DNA of 64,000 nucleotides from Streptomyces tirandamycinicus (GCF_003097515.1 NZ_CP029188.1:4909001-4973000), one strand, 5' to 3'. Shown: positions 43,801 to 52,641, numbered from the stretch's first letter. Numbers and translations: made by a program. The notes: generated from the letters alone by a model not told the origin.

Positions 43801-44213
43801 CGCTTGGCCGCGTCGGTGGCGGCCCGCGCCTCCGTGACGACCCTGCTCTCCCGGTCGCCCTTCAGCAGGGGCTCCGCGGTGAGGTCCCGCTCGTTGAGGA
43901 GGGCCTGGCCGTACTCCGAGGCGGCGCGGACGATGAGCGCCGTCTTCTCGGCGTCCTGGGCCTCGTTCCAGGTGTCGATCGACCCCTTCACCTGGAAGCC
44001 GCCCATGACGAGGCCGACCAGCACGGGTATGAGGAGGATCGCGTTCAGCCGGGTCGGCACACGCCAGTTGCGCGGCGACAGCCTGCTGGAGCTGCCACCG
44101 GTGGTGGTGGGCTCCACGGGCTGCACATCCGCGGGCGACGCCGCTGCGCGCAGGGGCGGGGTGAAGTTGCCCCGCGACTGCTGCTCCGCGGAGCTCGTCT
44201 TGCTTCGCCTCAC
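40866..44213 (-). CDS. cvnA: Conservon sensor histidine kinase CvnA (first copy)
   Basis: 1115 residues. Two membrane helices (about 57-74 and 406-425) enclose an exported nitrate-sensor-like domain; a HAMP-like stretch (426-480), a dimerisation segment with H548 (FKLDHLATRMRRNGENLL) and a HATPase domain (N box ELLENATT 619-626, G box DKGIG 652-656) follow. The C-terminal 400 residues are disordered, including Y/N/G repeats (NGYERNGYEPGGYDRNGY). GTG start after GAGAGG. Together with CvnB-D it forms a G-protein-coupled-like complex at the membrane in streptomycetes; the signal is unknown. Confidence 0.9.
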   Translation of the reverse strand: MRRSKTSSAEQQSRGNFTPPLRAAASPADVQPVEPTTTGGSSSRLSPRNWRVPTRLNAILLIPVLVGLVMGGFQVKGSIDTWNEAQDAEKTALIVRAASEYGQALLNERDLTAEPLLKGDRESRVVTEARAATDAAKRKFDEAVKDMPEKEGLQRRLNLFRAAEPGLERLREVAYTTQFETATKSEGEDPDDPSDDQRGPVATQESYVGVQHYLMEFANELGLGTGNVTSYGRMVYAIQLAKAAESLQRSIGMELLVRPSKKKDIRAGQTIAFTSYAYLEGIALGEYQSGGTQADVDRLKEVMAKKTEEGRKALAAAATAAAASGQTFQPPPKDEDGSVLGGMVGAISTGADPDELAEIGVTKDVWMPAATAKFEGYSEVEKELVDKAVAEAARISDEAKTDAFVNGLIVVVALLTAFILAGMVARQMSRSMRQLRTAAFGIAEQRLPMLVDQLSRTEPGRVDTRVQPIPIDSQDEIGEVARAFDQVHREAVRLAAEQAMLRGNVNAIFTNLSRRNQSLIEGQLTLITDLENNEADPDQLENLFKLDHLATRMRRNGENLLVLAGEEPGRRWNQPVPLVDVLRAASSEVESYERIELTGVPETEIHGQAVTDLVHLLAELLENATTFSSPQTKVRVTATRLPDGRVMIEIHDKGIGLTAEDFADINHKLANPPTVDAAVSQRMGLFVVGRLSDRHGIRVQLRPSGEQAGTTSLVMLPDAITHGGGGEAAVPEDDFTVSQMIPAQESFEAAPMRTAAELGFDDSRYEEQPAEARQLDPVNRSLMREERRAALEAQSGGDRPLFRDESEQGYADQGSYAEEQYEQGYAQEQQSAYDQNGYERNGYEPGGYDRNGYNADGYDANGYENTGEFQVSGGYPEHREQTYAEASYDGSQGSAPEYDNGYAPRPGQGEWADQNAYQGAYEPEYRPDAESAPPAPANGAERVGFERPAPATGSGHQLTDAGLPRRGSSQQGQQAQGQQAQQEAQWPSSTGSAGRTQERAEQQAPQAAQAGGTEAGGSDEWRSKNDERWQRAEKLRKPAAGGVTSSGLPRRVPKANLIEGTAEQTPQSGPQVSRAPEDVRGRLSNLRRGVQQGRSAGTDTNGSGYGPGSTYNQER

Positions 44214-44551
44214 TCGACCAACAACCTCTCGGCGTCGGCACCTAGGTTGTGCCGATTATTGTTCAGGGCCGTACTACTCATGAGTTCGTTGATTTCAGCA
44301 CGCCGGGGGGGTCGGTTCCAAACAGAGGGAACCGGCCGATCCGGACTCTCCGAACCAAAGATAAAACGGGCATAAAGAACGAGCCCCGGCAAAAAGAGGG
44401 GCCTGTATGAGCACAGCGGTACCACTCGGATGCGTCGGGTGTCCGAACCCCCCGAATTCTCTGTCGAAACGTTATGAACATGGAGGCGGGCCGTGTCAAA
44501 GGGACACGGCCCGTCCATGAAAGGTCTACGACAACTGCCTTGTGACCACTT
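44214..44551. other. Region between the two conservons
   Basis: 338 bases, noticeably more AT-rich than the surroundings, which should hold the promoter of the kinase gene that starts at 44213. A terminator for the upstream conservon lies at 44487-44513. No gene seen. Confidence 0.6.
44487..44513 (-). terminator. Terminator after the second conservon
   Basis: CGGGCCGTGTC and GACACGGCCCG form a perfect 11-bp stem around AAAGG, 39 bases past the CvnD stop. Confidence 0.85.
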
Positions 44552-45133
44552 CTACTTGAGGCGGGCCATGAGTGCGTGTTCGACGAGGGTGATGAGGGCG
44601 CTCTTGGCGTCGGCGCGGTGGCGGGCGTCGGTCGTGATGATCGGTGCGTCGGGTCCGATCTGCAACGCCTCGCGCACCTCCTCCGGCGTGTACGGCTGGT
44701 GTCCCTCGAAGCCGTTGAGAGCCACGACGAACGGCAGGCCGCTGTTCTCGAAGTAGTCGACGGCGGGGAAGCAGTCGGCGAGTCTGCGGGTGTCGACGAG
44801 GACGACGGCGCCGATGGCGCCGCGGACGAGGTCGTCCCACATGAACCAGAAGCGGTCCTGTCCGGGGGTGCCGAACAGGTAGAGGATGAGGTCCTGGTCG
44901 AGTGTGATGCGGCCGAAGTCCATGGCCACCGTGGTGGTGGTCTTGTCGCCGGTGTGGGTGAGGTCGTCGATGCCGGCCGACGCGGACGTCATGACGGCCT
45001 CGGTGCGCAGCGGGTTGATCTCCGAGACGGCGCCGACGAACGTGGTCTTGCCCACGCCGAAGCCACCCGCCACCACGATCTTCGCACTGGTGGTTGAGCG
45101 GGCAGCACCGCCGCTAGAGCTTGCGAAGTCCAC
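44552..45133 (-). CDS. cvnD: Conservon GTPase CvnD (second copy)
   Basis: 193-residue GTPase nearly identical to that at 39214: same P-loop GGFGVGKT (23-30) and GTPGQ. Differences are concentrated in the segment ENSGLPFV(V/I)ALNGF(E/D) and nearby. GTG start overlaps the DUF742 gene by 20 bases, as in the other conservon. Its near-identity to a partner in a separate operon suggests that either GTPase could serve both complexes, or recent gene conversion. Confidence 0.9.
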   Translation of the reverse strand: MDFASSSGGAARSTTSAKIVVAGGFGVGKTTFVGAVSEINPLRTEAVMTSASAGIDDLTHTGDKTTTTVAMDFGRITLDQDLILYLFGTPGQDRFWFMWDDLVRGAIGAVVLVDTRRLADCFPAVDYFENSGLPFVVALNGFEGHQPYTPEEVREALQIGPDAPIITTDARHRADAKSALITLVEHALMARLK

Positions 45134-45521
45134 TGAGCACCCTTTCGAGCAGTGTCACGTCCGGCGTGCCGCCGGCCTCTCCGTTACCCGGCTGGTGGAT
45201 CGCCACCATGCCGGCTTCCGCCAGGTCCGCCACCAGGATCCGCGCCACACCCAGCGGCATCGACAGCAGCGCCGACACCTCGGCCACCGACTTGACCTCC
45301 CGGCAGAGGTGGCAGATCCGCTGGTGCTCGGGCAGCAGCGTCGACAGGTGCGCCGGGTCGGCCGTGGTGCTGACCAGCGCCTCGATGGCGAGTTGATAGC
45401 GCGGCCGGGTCCGGCCGCCGGTCATCGCGTACGGACGCACCAGCGGCTGGTCGCCTTCATGACCGTAATCGGTGTCCATGGGGACACCGTACGGATCGTG
45501 AGAGGCGGGGGGCGGGGTCAT
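45114..45521 (-). CDS. cvnC: Conservon DUF742 protein CvnC (second copy)
   Basis: 135 residues; ATG 45521 follows GGAGG. The DUF742 domain starts near residue 27 (PLVRPYAMTGGRTRPRYQL) and ends VTLLERVLSGLRKL, as in the other copy, but the N-terminal disordered region is short and the core DNA is clearly diverged from 39776-40345. This contrasts with the near-identical B and D genes beside it. Confidence 0.88.
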   Translation of the reverse strand: MTPPPASHDPYGVPMDTDYGHEGDQPLVRPYAMTGGRTRPRYQLAIEALVSTTADPAHLSTLLPEHQRICHLCREVKSVAEVSALLSMPLGVARILVADLAEAGMVAIHQPGNGEAGGTPDVTLLERVLSGLRKL

Positions 45522-45664
45522 GAATCCTCCGGGCGTGACAGCAAGTGGTCGGCTGTGCCGTCTGACTGGGCCGGTGGGGGGCCGGTTGGGGCGGCCGGAC
45601 GGTGAGTGGACGGATGAGGGGTTGCCTGGGGCGCACCCGCGGACGGCGGGCCCGCCGGTGATCG

Positions 45665-46087
45665 CTAGTGGAGAAGGCTCCCTTGGAGTTCGGCACGCAG
45701 GTCCGGGGTGAGGACGGTGCCGGCACGGTCGACCAGGAGAGCCATCTCGTAGCCCACGAGGCCGATGTCGGCGTCGGGATGGGCGAGGACGGCCAGCGAG
45801 GAGCCGTCCGAGATGGACATGATGAAGAGGAAGCCGCGCTCCATCTCCACGACGGTCTGGTTGACCGCGCCGCCTTCGAAGATCCGGGACGCCCCCGCGG
45901 TCAGCGAGGTCAGTCCGGACGCCACCGCCGCCAGTTGGTCGGCGCGGTCGCGCGGAAACCCTTCGGACATCGCCAGCAGCAGACCGTCGGCGGAGACCAC
46001 CACGGTGTGGGACACCCCGGGGGTGTTGTCCACGAAGTTGGTGATCAACCAGTTCAGATTCTGCGCCGCCTGGCTCATCGGGCTCAA
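45665..46087 (-). CDS. cvnB: Conservon roadblock/LC7 protein CvnB (second copy)
   Basis: 140 residues starting from TTG at 46087 with AGGAG six bases upstream (ATG at 46078 is an alternative). Identical to the copy at 40442 except for the last residue. It directly follows the kinase stop, showing the standard A-B-C-D conservon order on the minus strand. The 143-base gap to CvnC is longer than in the other conservon. Confidence 0.9.
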   Translation of the reverse strand: MSPMSQAAQNLNWLITNFVDNTPGVSHTVVVSADGLLLAMSEGFPRDRADQLAAVASGLTSLTAGASRIFEGGAVNQTVVEMERGFLFIMSISDGSSLAVLAHPDADIGLVGYEMALLVDRAGTVLTPDLRAELQGSLLH

Positions 46088-49000
46088 CTAACGCTCCTGC
46101 TGGTGAGTGGGGCCGACGTTGAAGCTACCGGTGTTTCCGGAGCCGCCCGCCTGACGCCCCTGCTGGATGCCCCGACGGAGATTGGTCAGCCGGCCCCGCA
46201 CGTCGTCCGGCGCACGGGACACCTGCGGACCGGTCTGGTGGGGCTGCTCCTGCGCGGTTCCCGGCACGAGGTTGGCGCGCGGGACCCGGCGGGGCAGACC
46301 CGAGGTGGTGACGCCGCCGGCCGCGGGCTTGCGGACCCGCTCGGCCTGGCGCACCAGCTCGTCATTGGGCGAGGTGCGCCACGAGGCGCCACCCGCGTCG
46401 TGCTGGCCGCCCTGCACCGGCCGGCCCTGGTCGGCCGCCGGGCGGCGCGACGGGCCCGTCGGGGCGGGGCGTCCGGTCGGCTGGGACTGCGACGGCTCGG
46501 CCGGGGGCTGCGCGGCCCCGTTCACCCCGCCGCCCTGGTTCTGGTGGAACCAGTTCGTCTCCAGCGTGTCGTACAGCGGGGTGCGGCCGTCGCCGGGTCC
46601 GGACGCCGGCGGCAGCGCCTCGGGCTGCGGCTGCGCGGGCAGGCTGCCCACGGCCGGGCGCGGGGCGCCGAAGTCGGCACCGCCCTGGCGCGGACGCGGG
46701 GTTCCGGGCCGGCCCTGGCCCGCCGCCGGCGGACGCGGGGCGTTGAAGTCGGGACGCGCGAACTGCTCGGTGGCCGCGGGGTCCTGGGTCGCGGGGCGGC
46801 CGCCGTGACCGTCGCCGCCCGCGGCACCGGGCCCCGCGAAGCGACCCGCGGTGTCCGGGTCCTCGTGACCGCGCGGCGCCTCCTGGGCGGAACGGGACTG
46901 CTCGCCGCCCCAGCCGGCGGGCTGCGGACGCTGCTGCCGGCCGCTGCCGGGCAGTTCGCCTCGCGGGCCGCCGCCGGGCGCCGGGCGCCCGGAGTCGCGG
47001 CCCCGTTCGCCCTGGCCCCGGTCCTGCGCACCCGGTCCGGCCGGGCGGCCGCGGCCGGAGTCCCCGCCGAACGCGCCGAACGAGCCCGCGGCGGTGCCGC
47101 CCTGCCGGGAGAAGTCCTGCCCGGAGAAGTCCTGCCGTGCGGGGTCCTGGCCCGGGCCGCCCTGCTGCGGGCCGCCGTCGCGGCCGGGAAGTGCCGCACG
47201 CGGCGCCGATCCCGCGCCGACCTGCCCGCGCTGTCCGCCGGGGGCGGGACGGCCACCGGGCCCGGCCTGGGGACCGCTGCCGAGACCGGGACGGCCGGCG
47301 CCGGCGGGAGCCTGCGGAGCGCCGTTCTGCCCGCCCGGGCCGGGCTTGCCCGGTGCCTTCTTGCCGCCGTGGGCGACATCGACGGGGAGCATGACCAGCG
47401 CGGTCGTGCCACCGGAGTCGGAGGGACGGAGCTGGATGCGGATGCCGTGCCGCAGGGACAGGCGGCCGACCACGAACAGACCCATGCGGCGGGACACCGA
47501 GACGTCCACGGTCGGCGGCGACGCCAGCCGCTCGTTGATCGCGGCGAGGTCCTCGGGGGAGAGGCCGATACCGGTGTCGTGGATCTCGACGAGCACCCGG
47601 CCGTCGGGCAGGGCGTGACCGGTCACGCGCACCTTGGTCTGCGGCGAGGAGAACGACGTCGCGTTCTCCAGCAGCTCGGCGAGCAGGTGCACGAGGTCGT
47701 TGACGACCCGGCCCGCGACGTCGGTCGCCGGCACGGAGGCCAACTCGATGCGCTCGTACTGCTCCACCTCGGAGGCCGCGGCACGGAGCACGTCGACCAG
47801 GGGGACGGGCCTGGTCCAGCGGCGGCCCGGCTCCTCGCCCGCGAGGACGAGGAGGTTCTCGCCGTTACGGCGCATGCGGGTCGCCAGGTGGTCCAGCTTG
47901 AAGAGGGAGGACAGCTGGTCCGGGTCGGCCTCGCGGGACTCCAGCTCGGAGATCAGCGACAGCTGACGCTGGATGAGGCCCTGCGAGCGGCGCGACAGGT
48001 TGGTGAACATCGCGTTGACGTTGCCTCGCAGCAGGGCCTGCTCGGCGGCGAGGCGGACCGCCTCGCGGTGCACGTCGTCGAAGGCCGCGGCCACCTTCCC
48101 GATCTCGTCCCGGGAGTGCACGCCCACGGACTCGACCGTGGTGTCCACGTCCTGCGGGTCGGCCTCGGAGAGCTGCTTGACCAGTTCGGGCAGGCGGTCC
48201 TGGGCGACCCTGGTGGCGGTGTCCTGCAGCCGGCGCAGCGAGCGGATCATGGACCGGGCGACGACGAAGGCGCCGACGAGCGACACACCGAGCACCAGCA
48301 GGATGAGCGCACCGTTGATGATGGCGTCCTGCTGCGACTCCTGCTTGAGCTCGCGGGCCTTGCTCTCCATCTCACCGAGAAGCGTCTTCTCGATGGTGTT
48401 CATCGCGTCGATCTTGGTGTCGGCCTGGTCCGTCCAGTCCTTGTAACCGCGGCGCTCGGCACCGGCGAGGCCGCTGGGGCGGCTGAGGACGCGAGTGGCG
48501 TACTCGTTCGCCTCCTCGATCTCGGAGTTGCCGTCCACCAGCGGGGCGGTCAGCTCCTCGGCGTTGCCGCCGAGGGAGGCGTAGATGCGCTTGAACGAGG
48601 CGAGCGCCTGCTTCTCGTTCTCGGCGGCGTCGTCGCCGGTGAGGCGGTCGTTCTCGCTCATCTCGCCGGCGGTCTTGGCGTTGGCCGGGAGCGCGGCCGC
48701 GATGATCGCGCGCTGGATGGACGCGTACTCCTTGGCGGCGGAGAACGCCGCCAGCGCACGGGTGCGCTTGATCATCTCGGGGTTGTTGGTGGCCTGGGCC
48801 ATGTCCTGGGACAGCGTGAGCAGCGACGTGATCAGCCGGTTGTACCGGTTGACGGTCTGCGTGGTCGATCCCTCGCCGTCGTAGGCGGTGCCCCGGATCT
48901 TGGCGATCGTCGTCACCTGCTGGGCGATCTGGCTGACGTTGGCGTGGATGCTCTCCAGCGCCTCGTCGCCCGAGGTGTCGCCGATGGAGACGGTCGCGGC

Positions 49001-49510
49001 GAGGAAGGCCTCCCTCCGGCGGTCCGTCTCCCGGCGGGGCTGGGTGACCTCGAAGGCGTCGACGTTGCCGTTGTTCGCCAGCGGACCGGCCGCGTGGTCG
49101 CGCTCCTCCTGGAGCGCCTCGGCGAGGGCCGTGGCCTCCTTGGTCAGCTTGGTGAGCAGCTGCATGTGGTCCAGCTGCTCGATGTCGTTCATCGACTCGT
49201 TGATACGCAGACCACCCAGGGTGGTCGCCGCGACGACGGGGAGCGCGAGCAGGGAGACCAGCCGGGTGCTGATGCGCCAGTTGCGCAGGGCGATGCGGGA
49301 GCCCGTGTCGGACGGGCCCTTGGCCTTGGGCCGGTCCGCCGGTTCCGCGGCGGCCGGGGCCGCGCCGTGGCGCGCTCCGCGGTCACCGCTGTCGGCCGCC
49401 GGCCCCTGGTTCTGGGCGTGCTGGGGCGAGGGGCCGCGGTCGTTCGTGCCGCGCGGCTCCTTCTCAGTGGCAGCTTCCCCTTGGCCCTTGCGGGCCTGGG
49501 GACGCCCCAT
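46088..49510 (-). CDS. cvnA: Conservon sensor histidine kinase CvnA (second copy)
   Basis: 1140 residues from ATG 49510 (GAGGGA six bases upstream). Layout as in the other kinase: cytoplasmic N-terminus of about 75 residues, first helix in LVSLLALPVVAATTLGGL, exported domain, second helix in ALILLVLGVSLVGAFVVARS (segment), HAMP-like part, FKLDHLATRMRRNGENLL and HATPase N box ELLENATS. The C-terminal half is Gly/Pro/Arg/Gln-rich, lacking the Tyr-Asn repeats of the paralogue. The exported and tail regions differ strongly from the paralogue, so the two should sense different signals. Confidence 0.9.
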   Translation of the reverse strand: MGRPQARKGQGEAATEKEPRGTNDRGPSPQHAQNQGPAADSGDRGARHGAAPAAAEPADRPKAKGPSDTGSRIALRNWRISTRLVSLLALPVVAATTLGGLRINESMNDIEQLDHMQLLTKLTKEATALAEALQEERDHAAGPLANNGNVDAFEVTQPRRETDRRREAFLAATVSIGDTSGDEALESIHANVSQIAQQVTTIAKIRGTAYDGEGSTTQTVNRYNRLITSLLTLSQDMAQATNNPEMIKRTRALAAFSAAKEYASIQRAIIAAALPANAKTAGEMSENDRLTGDDAAENEKQALASFKRIYASLGGNAEELTAPLVDGNSEIEEANEYATRVLSRPSGLAGAERRGYKDWTDQADTKIDAMNTIEKTLLGEMESKARELKQESQQDAIINGALILLVLGVSLVGAFVVARSMIRSLRRLQDTATRVAQDRLPELVKQLSEADPQDVDTTVESVGVHSRDEIGKVAAAFDDVHREAVRLAAEQALLRGNVNAMFTNLSRRSQGLIQRQLSLISELESREADPDQLSSLFKLDHLATRMRRNGENLLVLAGEEPGRRWTRPVPLVDVLRAAASEVEQYERIELASVPATDVAGRVVNDLVHLLAELLENATSFSSPQTKVRVTGHALPDGRVLVEIHDTGIGLSPEDLAAINERLASPPTVDVSVSRRMGLFVVGRLSLRHGIRIQLRPSDSGGTTALVMLPVDVAHGGKKAPGKPGPGGQNGAPQAPAGAGRPGLGSGPQAGPGGRPAPGGQRGQVGAGSAPRAALPGRDGGPQQGGPGQDPARQDFSGQDFSRQGGTAAGSFGAFGGDSGRGRPAGPGAQDRGQGERGRDSGRPAPGGGPRGELPGSGRQQRPQPAGWGGEQSRSAQEAPRGHEDPDTAGRFAGPGAAGGDGHGGRPATQDPAATEQFARPDFNAPRPPAAGQGRPGTPRPRQGGADFGAPRPAVGSLPAQPQPEALPPASGPGDGRTPLYDTLETNWFHQNQGGGVNGAAQPPAEPSQSQPTGRPAPTGPSRRPAADQGRPVQGGQHDAGGASWRTSPNDELVRQAERVRKPAAGGVTTSGLPRRVPRANLVPGTAQEQPHQTGPQVSRAPDDVRGRLTNLRRGIQQGRQAGGSGNTGSFNVGPTHQQER

Positions 49511-50071
49511 GCCATCCCTCTTGAAACGTCCCTGCACTAGCGTCGCAACCTCTGGACCAGGCGTCCCCCGCGGTACGGAAGGACGGTGTCGGCGTCGTAG
49601 GGGCGGTGGAGGCGCCCCCAGGTGGTCGTGGACCGGCGCTTCCCCCCTTCCCCGCCGCCACTCGGCGCTGCGTTGCGCCCCCTGCGCGCCGGTCGTAACC
49701 CGCGGCGGTGCGTGGAATTCCAGCACAGTGCCGGATCTCCAACAAGGGCCGTGTACCGGCCTGTGACCTGAGTGACACGTTGTGAGCGGGATGTCACAAG
49801 ACGTAGAAAGGGATAGCGGAGGAATCGGGCTTTTGCGAACGAGTCGTTTACGGGTGGGGGGTGTCCCAGTCGCGATGATCGGGAGCGGAATGGCGTGTTC
49901 AAGTCCGCGATGTCCGATTCCGAGTGAGCGTTCGGTTGTCTGAAATGACGCAATTGGGCTTGCGGTCGTGAGCAAACTCACACGTAGATCGTTGGCTCTT
50001 CCGTGCTTTCGGAGGGAAATCGCTGCTTAGCCTGACGCTTTACAAGCACCGGCACACTGACTAGGCGAGCG
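49511..50071. other. Upstream region of the second conservon
   Basis: 561 bases between the divergent kinase and peptide genes. AT content rises around 49760-50060. It should contain both promoters, but I find no unambiguous elements and no gene. Confidence 0.55.
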
Positions 50072-50248
50072 ATGAAGACGACGACGATGTTCCGCAACAT
50101 AGCCAACCCCCGCCGCACGACCCTGGCGCACCTCGAGGACGCCGGCGATCTGCAGCCGGAGGCGCGGCCGGAACCGTCCGCCGTCCTTCCCGTCCAGACG
50201 GCCAACCCCCGCCGGACCACCCTGGTGGACGCCCCCGCGGCGTTCTGA
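50072..50248 (+). CDS. 58-residue peptide with duplicated ANPRRTTL motif
   Basis: ATG 50072 with a weak AGGCGAG before it. The peptide MKTTTMFRNIANPRRTTLAH... carries ANPRRTTL twice, at residues 11-18 and 44-51, separated by an acidic, Pro/Ala-rich stretch. No signal peptide or membrane segment. The reading frame is short, but the exact repeat at protein level with similar codons and the position between two promoters support it. It may be a substrate peptide (the two RRTT motifs look like kinase or protease targets) or a RiPP-like precursor; nothing nearby settles this. Confidence 0.55.
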   Translation: MKTTTMFRNIANPRRTTLAHLEDAGDLQPEARPEPSAVLPVQTANPRRTTLVDAPAAF

Positions 50249-50324
50249 CCCGGCAGGACGGCCCCCTCCCGCGCGTTAGCCTGGAGCGTCAGACTCCGGC
50301 CAACAAAAGGGGCGCGAGGCACCC

Positions 50325-51119
50325 GTGCGGATCGCCAGATTCTCCATCGACGGCAATGTCGCCTTCGGCGCGGTCGAGGGCGAGGGAACCGGCGATCCGG
50401 CCGGCCTCGTCCTGGACGTGATCAAGGGCATCCCCTACGGCGACTTCGAGCTCTCGGGTACGAAGATGCCGCTGAGCAAGGTCAGGCTGCTGCCGCCCGT
50501 CCTCCCGAACAAGGTGGTGGCCATCGGCCGCAACTACGCGGAGCACGCCGCGGAGCTCGGCAACGAGGTCCCGGAGGTGCCGGTCGCCTTCTTCAAGCCC
50601 ACCACCTCGGTGATCGGCACCGGCGACGCGATCGAGTACCCCTCGTTCTCCGACGAGGTGCACTACGAGGCCGAGCTCGCCGTCGTGATCGGCCGGCTGT
50701 GCCGCGACGTCCCGCGTGAACGGGTCAAGGACGTCGTCCTCGGCTACACCTGCGCCAACGACGTCACCGCCCGCGACGCCCAGCGGCGCGAGAAGCAGTG
50801 GGCCCGGGCCAAGGGCTTCGACACCGCCTGCCCGCTCGGCCCCTGGGTGGAGACCGGCATCGACCTGGCCCGCGCCGGCGACCTCACCATCCAGTGCACG
50901 GTCAACGGCGAGCAGCGCCAGCTGGGTCGCACGAGCGACATGATCCACTCCATCGAGGACCTGGTCGTCCACCTCACCGAGGCCATGACGCTGCTGCCCG
51001 GAGACGTCATCCTCACCGGCACCCCCGCCGGGGTCGGCCCCCTCAACGTCGGCGACGAGGTCGCCGTCACCATCGAAGGCATCGGCACTCTCACCAACAA
51101 GGTGATCAAGCGTGGCTAA
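50325..51119 (+). CDS. Fumarylacetoacetate hydrolase family protein
   Basis: 264 residues. The FAH fold is clear: VAIGRNYAEHAAELG (about 66-80), YEAELAVVIG, which holds metal-binding Glu, and YTCANDVTARDAQ; the C-terminus has GDVILTGTPAGVGPL. Typical reactions cleave acylpyruvates or decarboxylate oxaloacetate. GTG start; the stop overlaps the gltX start by eight bases, so the two are co-transcribed. Specific substrate unknown. Confidence 0.9.
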   Translation: MRIARFSIDGNVAFGAVEGEGTGDPAGLVLDVIKGIPYGDFELSGTKMPLSKVRLLPPVLPNKVVAIGRNYAEHAAELGNEVPEVPVAFFKPTTSVIGTGDAIEYPSFSDEVHYEAELAVVIGRLCRDVPRERVKDVVLGYTCANDVTARDAQRREKQWARAKGFDTACPLGPWVETGIDLARAGDLTIQCTVNGEQRQLGRTSDMIHSIEDLVVHLTEAMTLLPGDVILTGTPAGVGPLNVGDEVAVTIEGIGTLTNKVIKRG

Positions 51120-52626
51120 CGGACCCTCCCCCCAGCACTCGGCTCCGCTCGAGCAGGGGGCACCCCCTCGCGTACGTTTCTGTCCCTCGCCGACCGGCAA
51201 CCCCCATGTGGGCCTGGTCCGCACCGCCCTCTTCAACTGGGCCTTCGCGCGGCACAACCAGGGCACCATGGTCTTCCGCATCGAGGACACGGACGCGGCG
51301 CGCGACTCCGAGGAGTCGTACCAGCAGCTCCTGGACTCGCTGCGCTGGCTGGGGCTCGACTGGGACGAGGGCCCCGAGGTCGGCGGGCCGCACGAGCCGT
51401 ACCGCCAGTCGCAGCGCATGGACCTCTACCGGGACGTCGCCGGGAAGCTGCTGGCCGGCGGGTACGCCTACCACTGCTACTGCACGGTCACCGAGCTCGA
51501 CGAGCGCCGCGAGGCCGCCCGCGCGGCCGGCCGGCCCTCCGGCTACGACGGCCACTGCCGCGACCTCTCCGACGAGCGGAAGGCCGCCTACGAGCGCGAG
51601 GGCCGCGAGTCGATCATCCGGTTCCGGATGCCCGACGAGCCGATCACCTTCACCGACCTGGTCCGCGGCGAGCTCACCTTCACCCCGGACAACGTGCCGG
51701 ACTACGGCATCGTCCGGGCCACCGGCGCGCCCCTCTACACGCTGGTCAACCCGGTCGACGACGCGCTGATGGACATCACCCACGTACTGCGCGGCGAGGA
51801 CCTGCTCTCCTCCACCCCGCGGCAGATCGCGCTCTACCGGGCGCTGATCGACCTCGGCCTCGCCCACCGGATCCCGCTCTTCGGGCACCTGCCGTACGTC
51901 ATGGGCGAGGGCAACAAGAAGCTCTCCAAGCGCGACCCGCAGGCGTCCCTGAACCTCTACCGGGAGCGCGGGTTCCTGCCCGAGGGCCTGCTCAACTACC
52001 TCTCCCTGCTCGGCTGGTCCTTCTCCGCCGACCAGGACGTGTTCTCCGTCGCCGAGATGGTCGGGAAGTTCGACATCGCGGACGTCAACGCCAACCCGGC
52101 CCGCTTCGACCTCAAGAAGGCCGAGGCGATCAACGCCGACCACATCCGCCGGCTGGACGTGAAGGCCTTCGCCGAGGCCTGCGAGCCCTGGCTCCGTGCC
52201 CCGCACGCCAACTGGGAGCCCGAGGACTTCGACCGGTCCGCGTGGGAGGCCATCGCCCCGTACGCCCAGACCCGGCTGACGGTCCTCTCCGACATCACCG
52301 CCAATGTCGACTTCCTCTTCCGCAAGGAGCCGGTCGAGGACGAGACGTCCTGGCAGAAGGCGATGAAGGAGGGCTCCGGCGCCCTGCTGCGCACGGCCCG
52401 CGACAGGCTCGCGGCCGCCGACTGGGCCCACCCGGAGGCGCTGAAGGAGGCGGTCCTGGCCGCGGGCGAGGAGCACGGCCTCAAGCTCGGCAAGGCGCAG
52501 GCCCCCGTCCGCGTCGCGGTCACCGGCCGCACGGTGGGCCTGCCGCTCTTCGAGTCGCTGCAGATCCTGGGCCGCGAGAAGTCGCTGGCGCGCATCGACA
52601 CGGCGCTGGAGAAGCTCGGGGCGTAG
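51112..52626 (+). CDS. gltX: Glutamyl-tRNA synthetase
   Basis: 504-residue class I synthetase: HIGH-like PHVGL (31-35), EDTDAARDSEESY and the KMSKS-like KKLSKRD near 262-268. It loads glutamate on tRNA-Glu; in actinobacteria the single GluRS also misacylates tRNA-Gln, which GatCAB amidates. The five following tRNA genes are all Glu or Gln types, a fitting neighbourhood. GTG at 51112 gives an unusual N-terminal stretch ANGPSPQHSAPLEQG before the catalytic core. A strong hairpin follows. Confidence 0.93.
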   Translation: MANGPSPQHSAPLEQGAPPRVRFCPSPTGNPHVGLVRTALFNWAFARHNQGTMVFRIEDTDAARDSEESYQQLLDSLRWLGLDWDEGPEVGGPHEPYRQSQRMDLYRDVAGKLLAGGYAYHCYCTVTELDERREAARAAGRPSGYDGHCRDLSDERKAAYEREGRESIIRFRMPDEPITFTDLVRGELTFTPDNVPDYGIVRATGAPLYTLVNPVDDALMDITHVLRGEDLLSSTPRQIALYRALIDLGLAHRIPLFGHLPYVMGEGNKKLSKRDPQASLNLYRERGFLPEGLLNYLSLLGWSFSADQDVFSVAEMVGKFDIADVNANPARFDLKKAEAINADHIRRLDVKAFAEACEPWLRAPHANWEPEDFDRSAWEAIAPYAQTRLTVLSDITANVDFLFRKEPVEDETSWQKAMKEGSGALLRTARDRLAAADWAHPEALKEAVLAAGEEHGLKLGKAQAPVRVAVTGRTVGLPLFESLQILGREKSLARIDTALEKLGA

Positions 52627-52641
52627 TCCGTCGCCGAGCGT

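Noticed and set aside
46091..49540. Very long open frames antisense to the conservon kinase genes (more than 1200 codons)
   Set aside because: High GC makes antisense frames free of stops; their translations are low-complexity Gly/Arg/Leu/Val-rich and the opposite strand has clear kinase domains.
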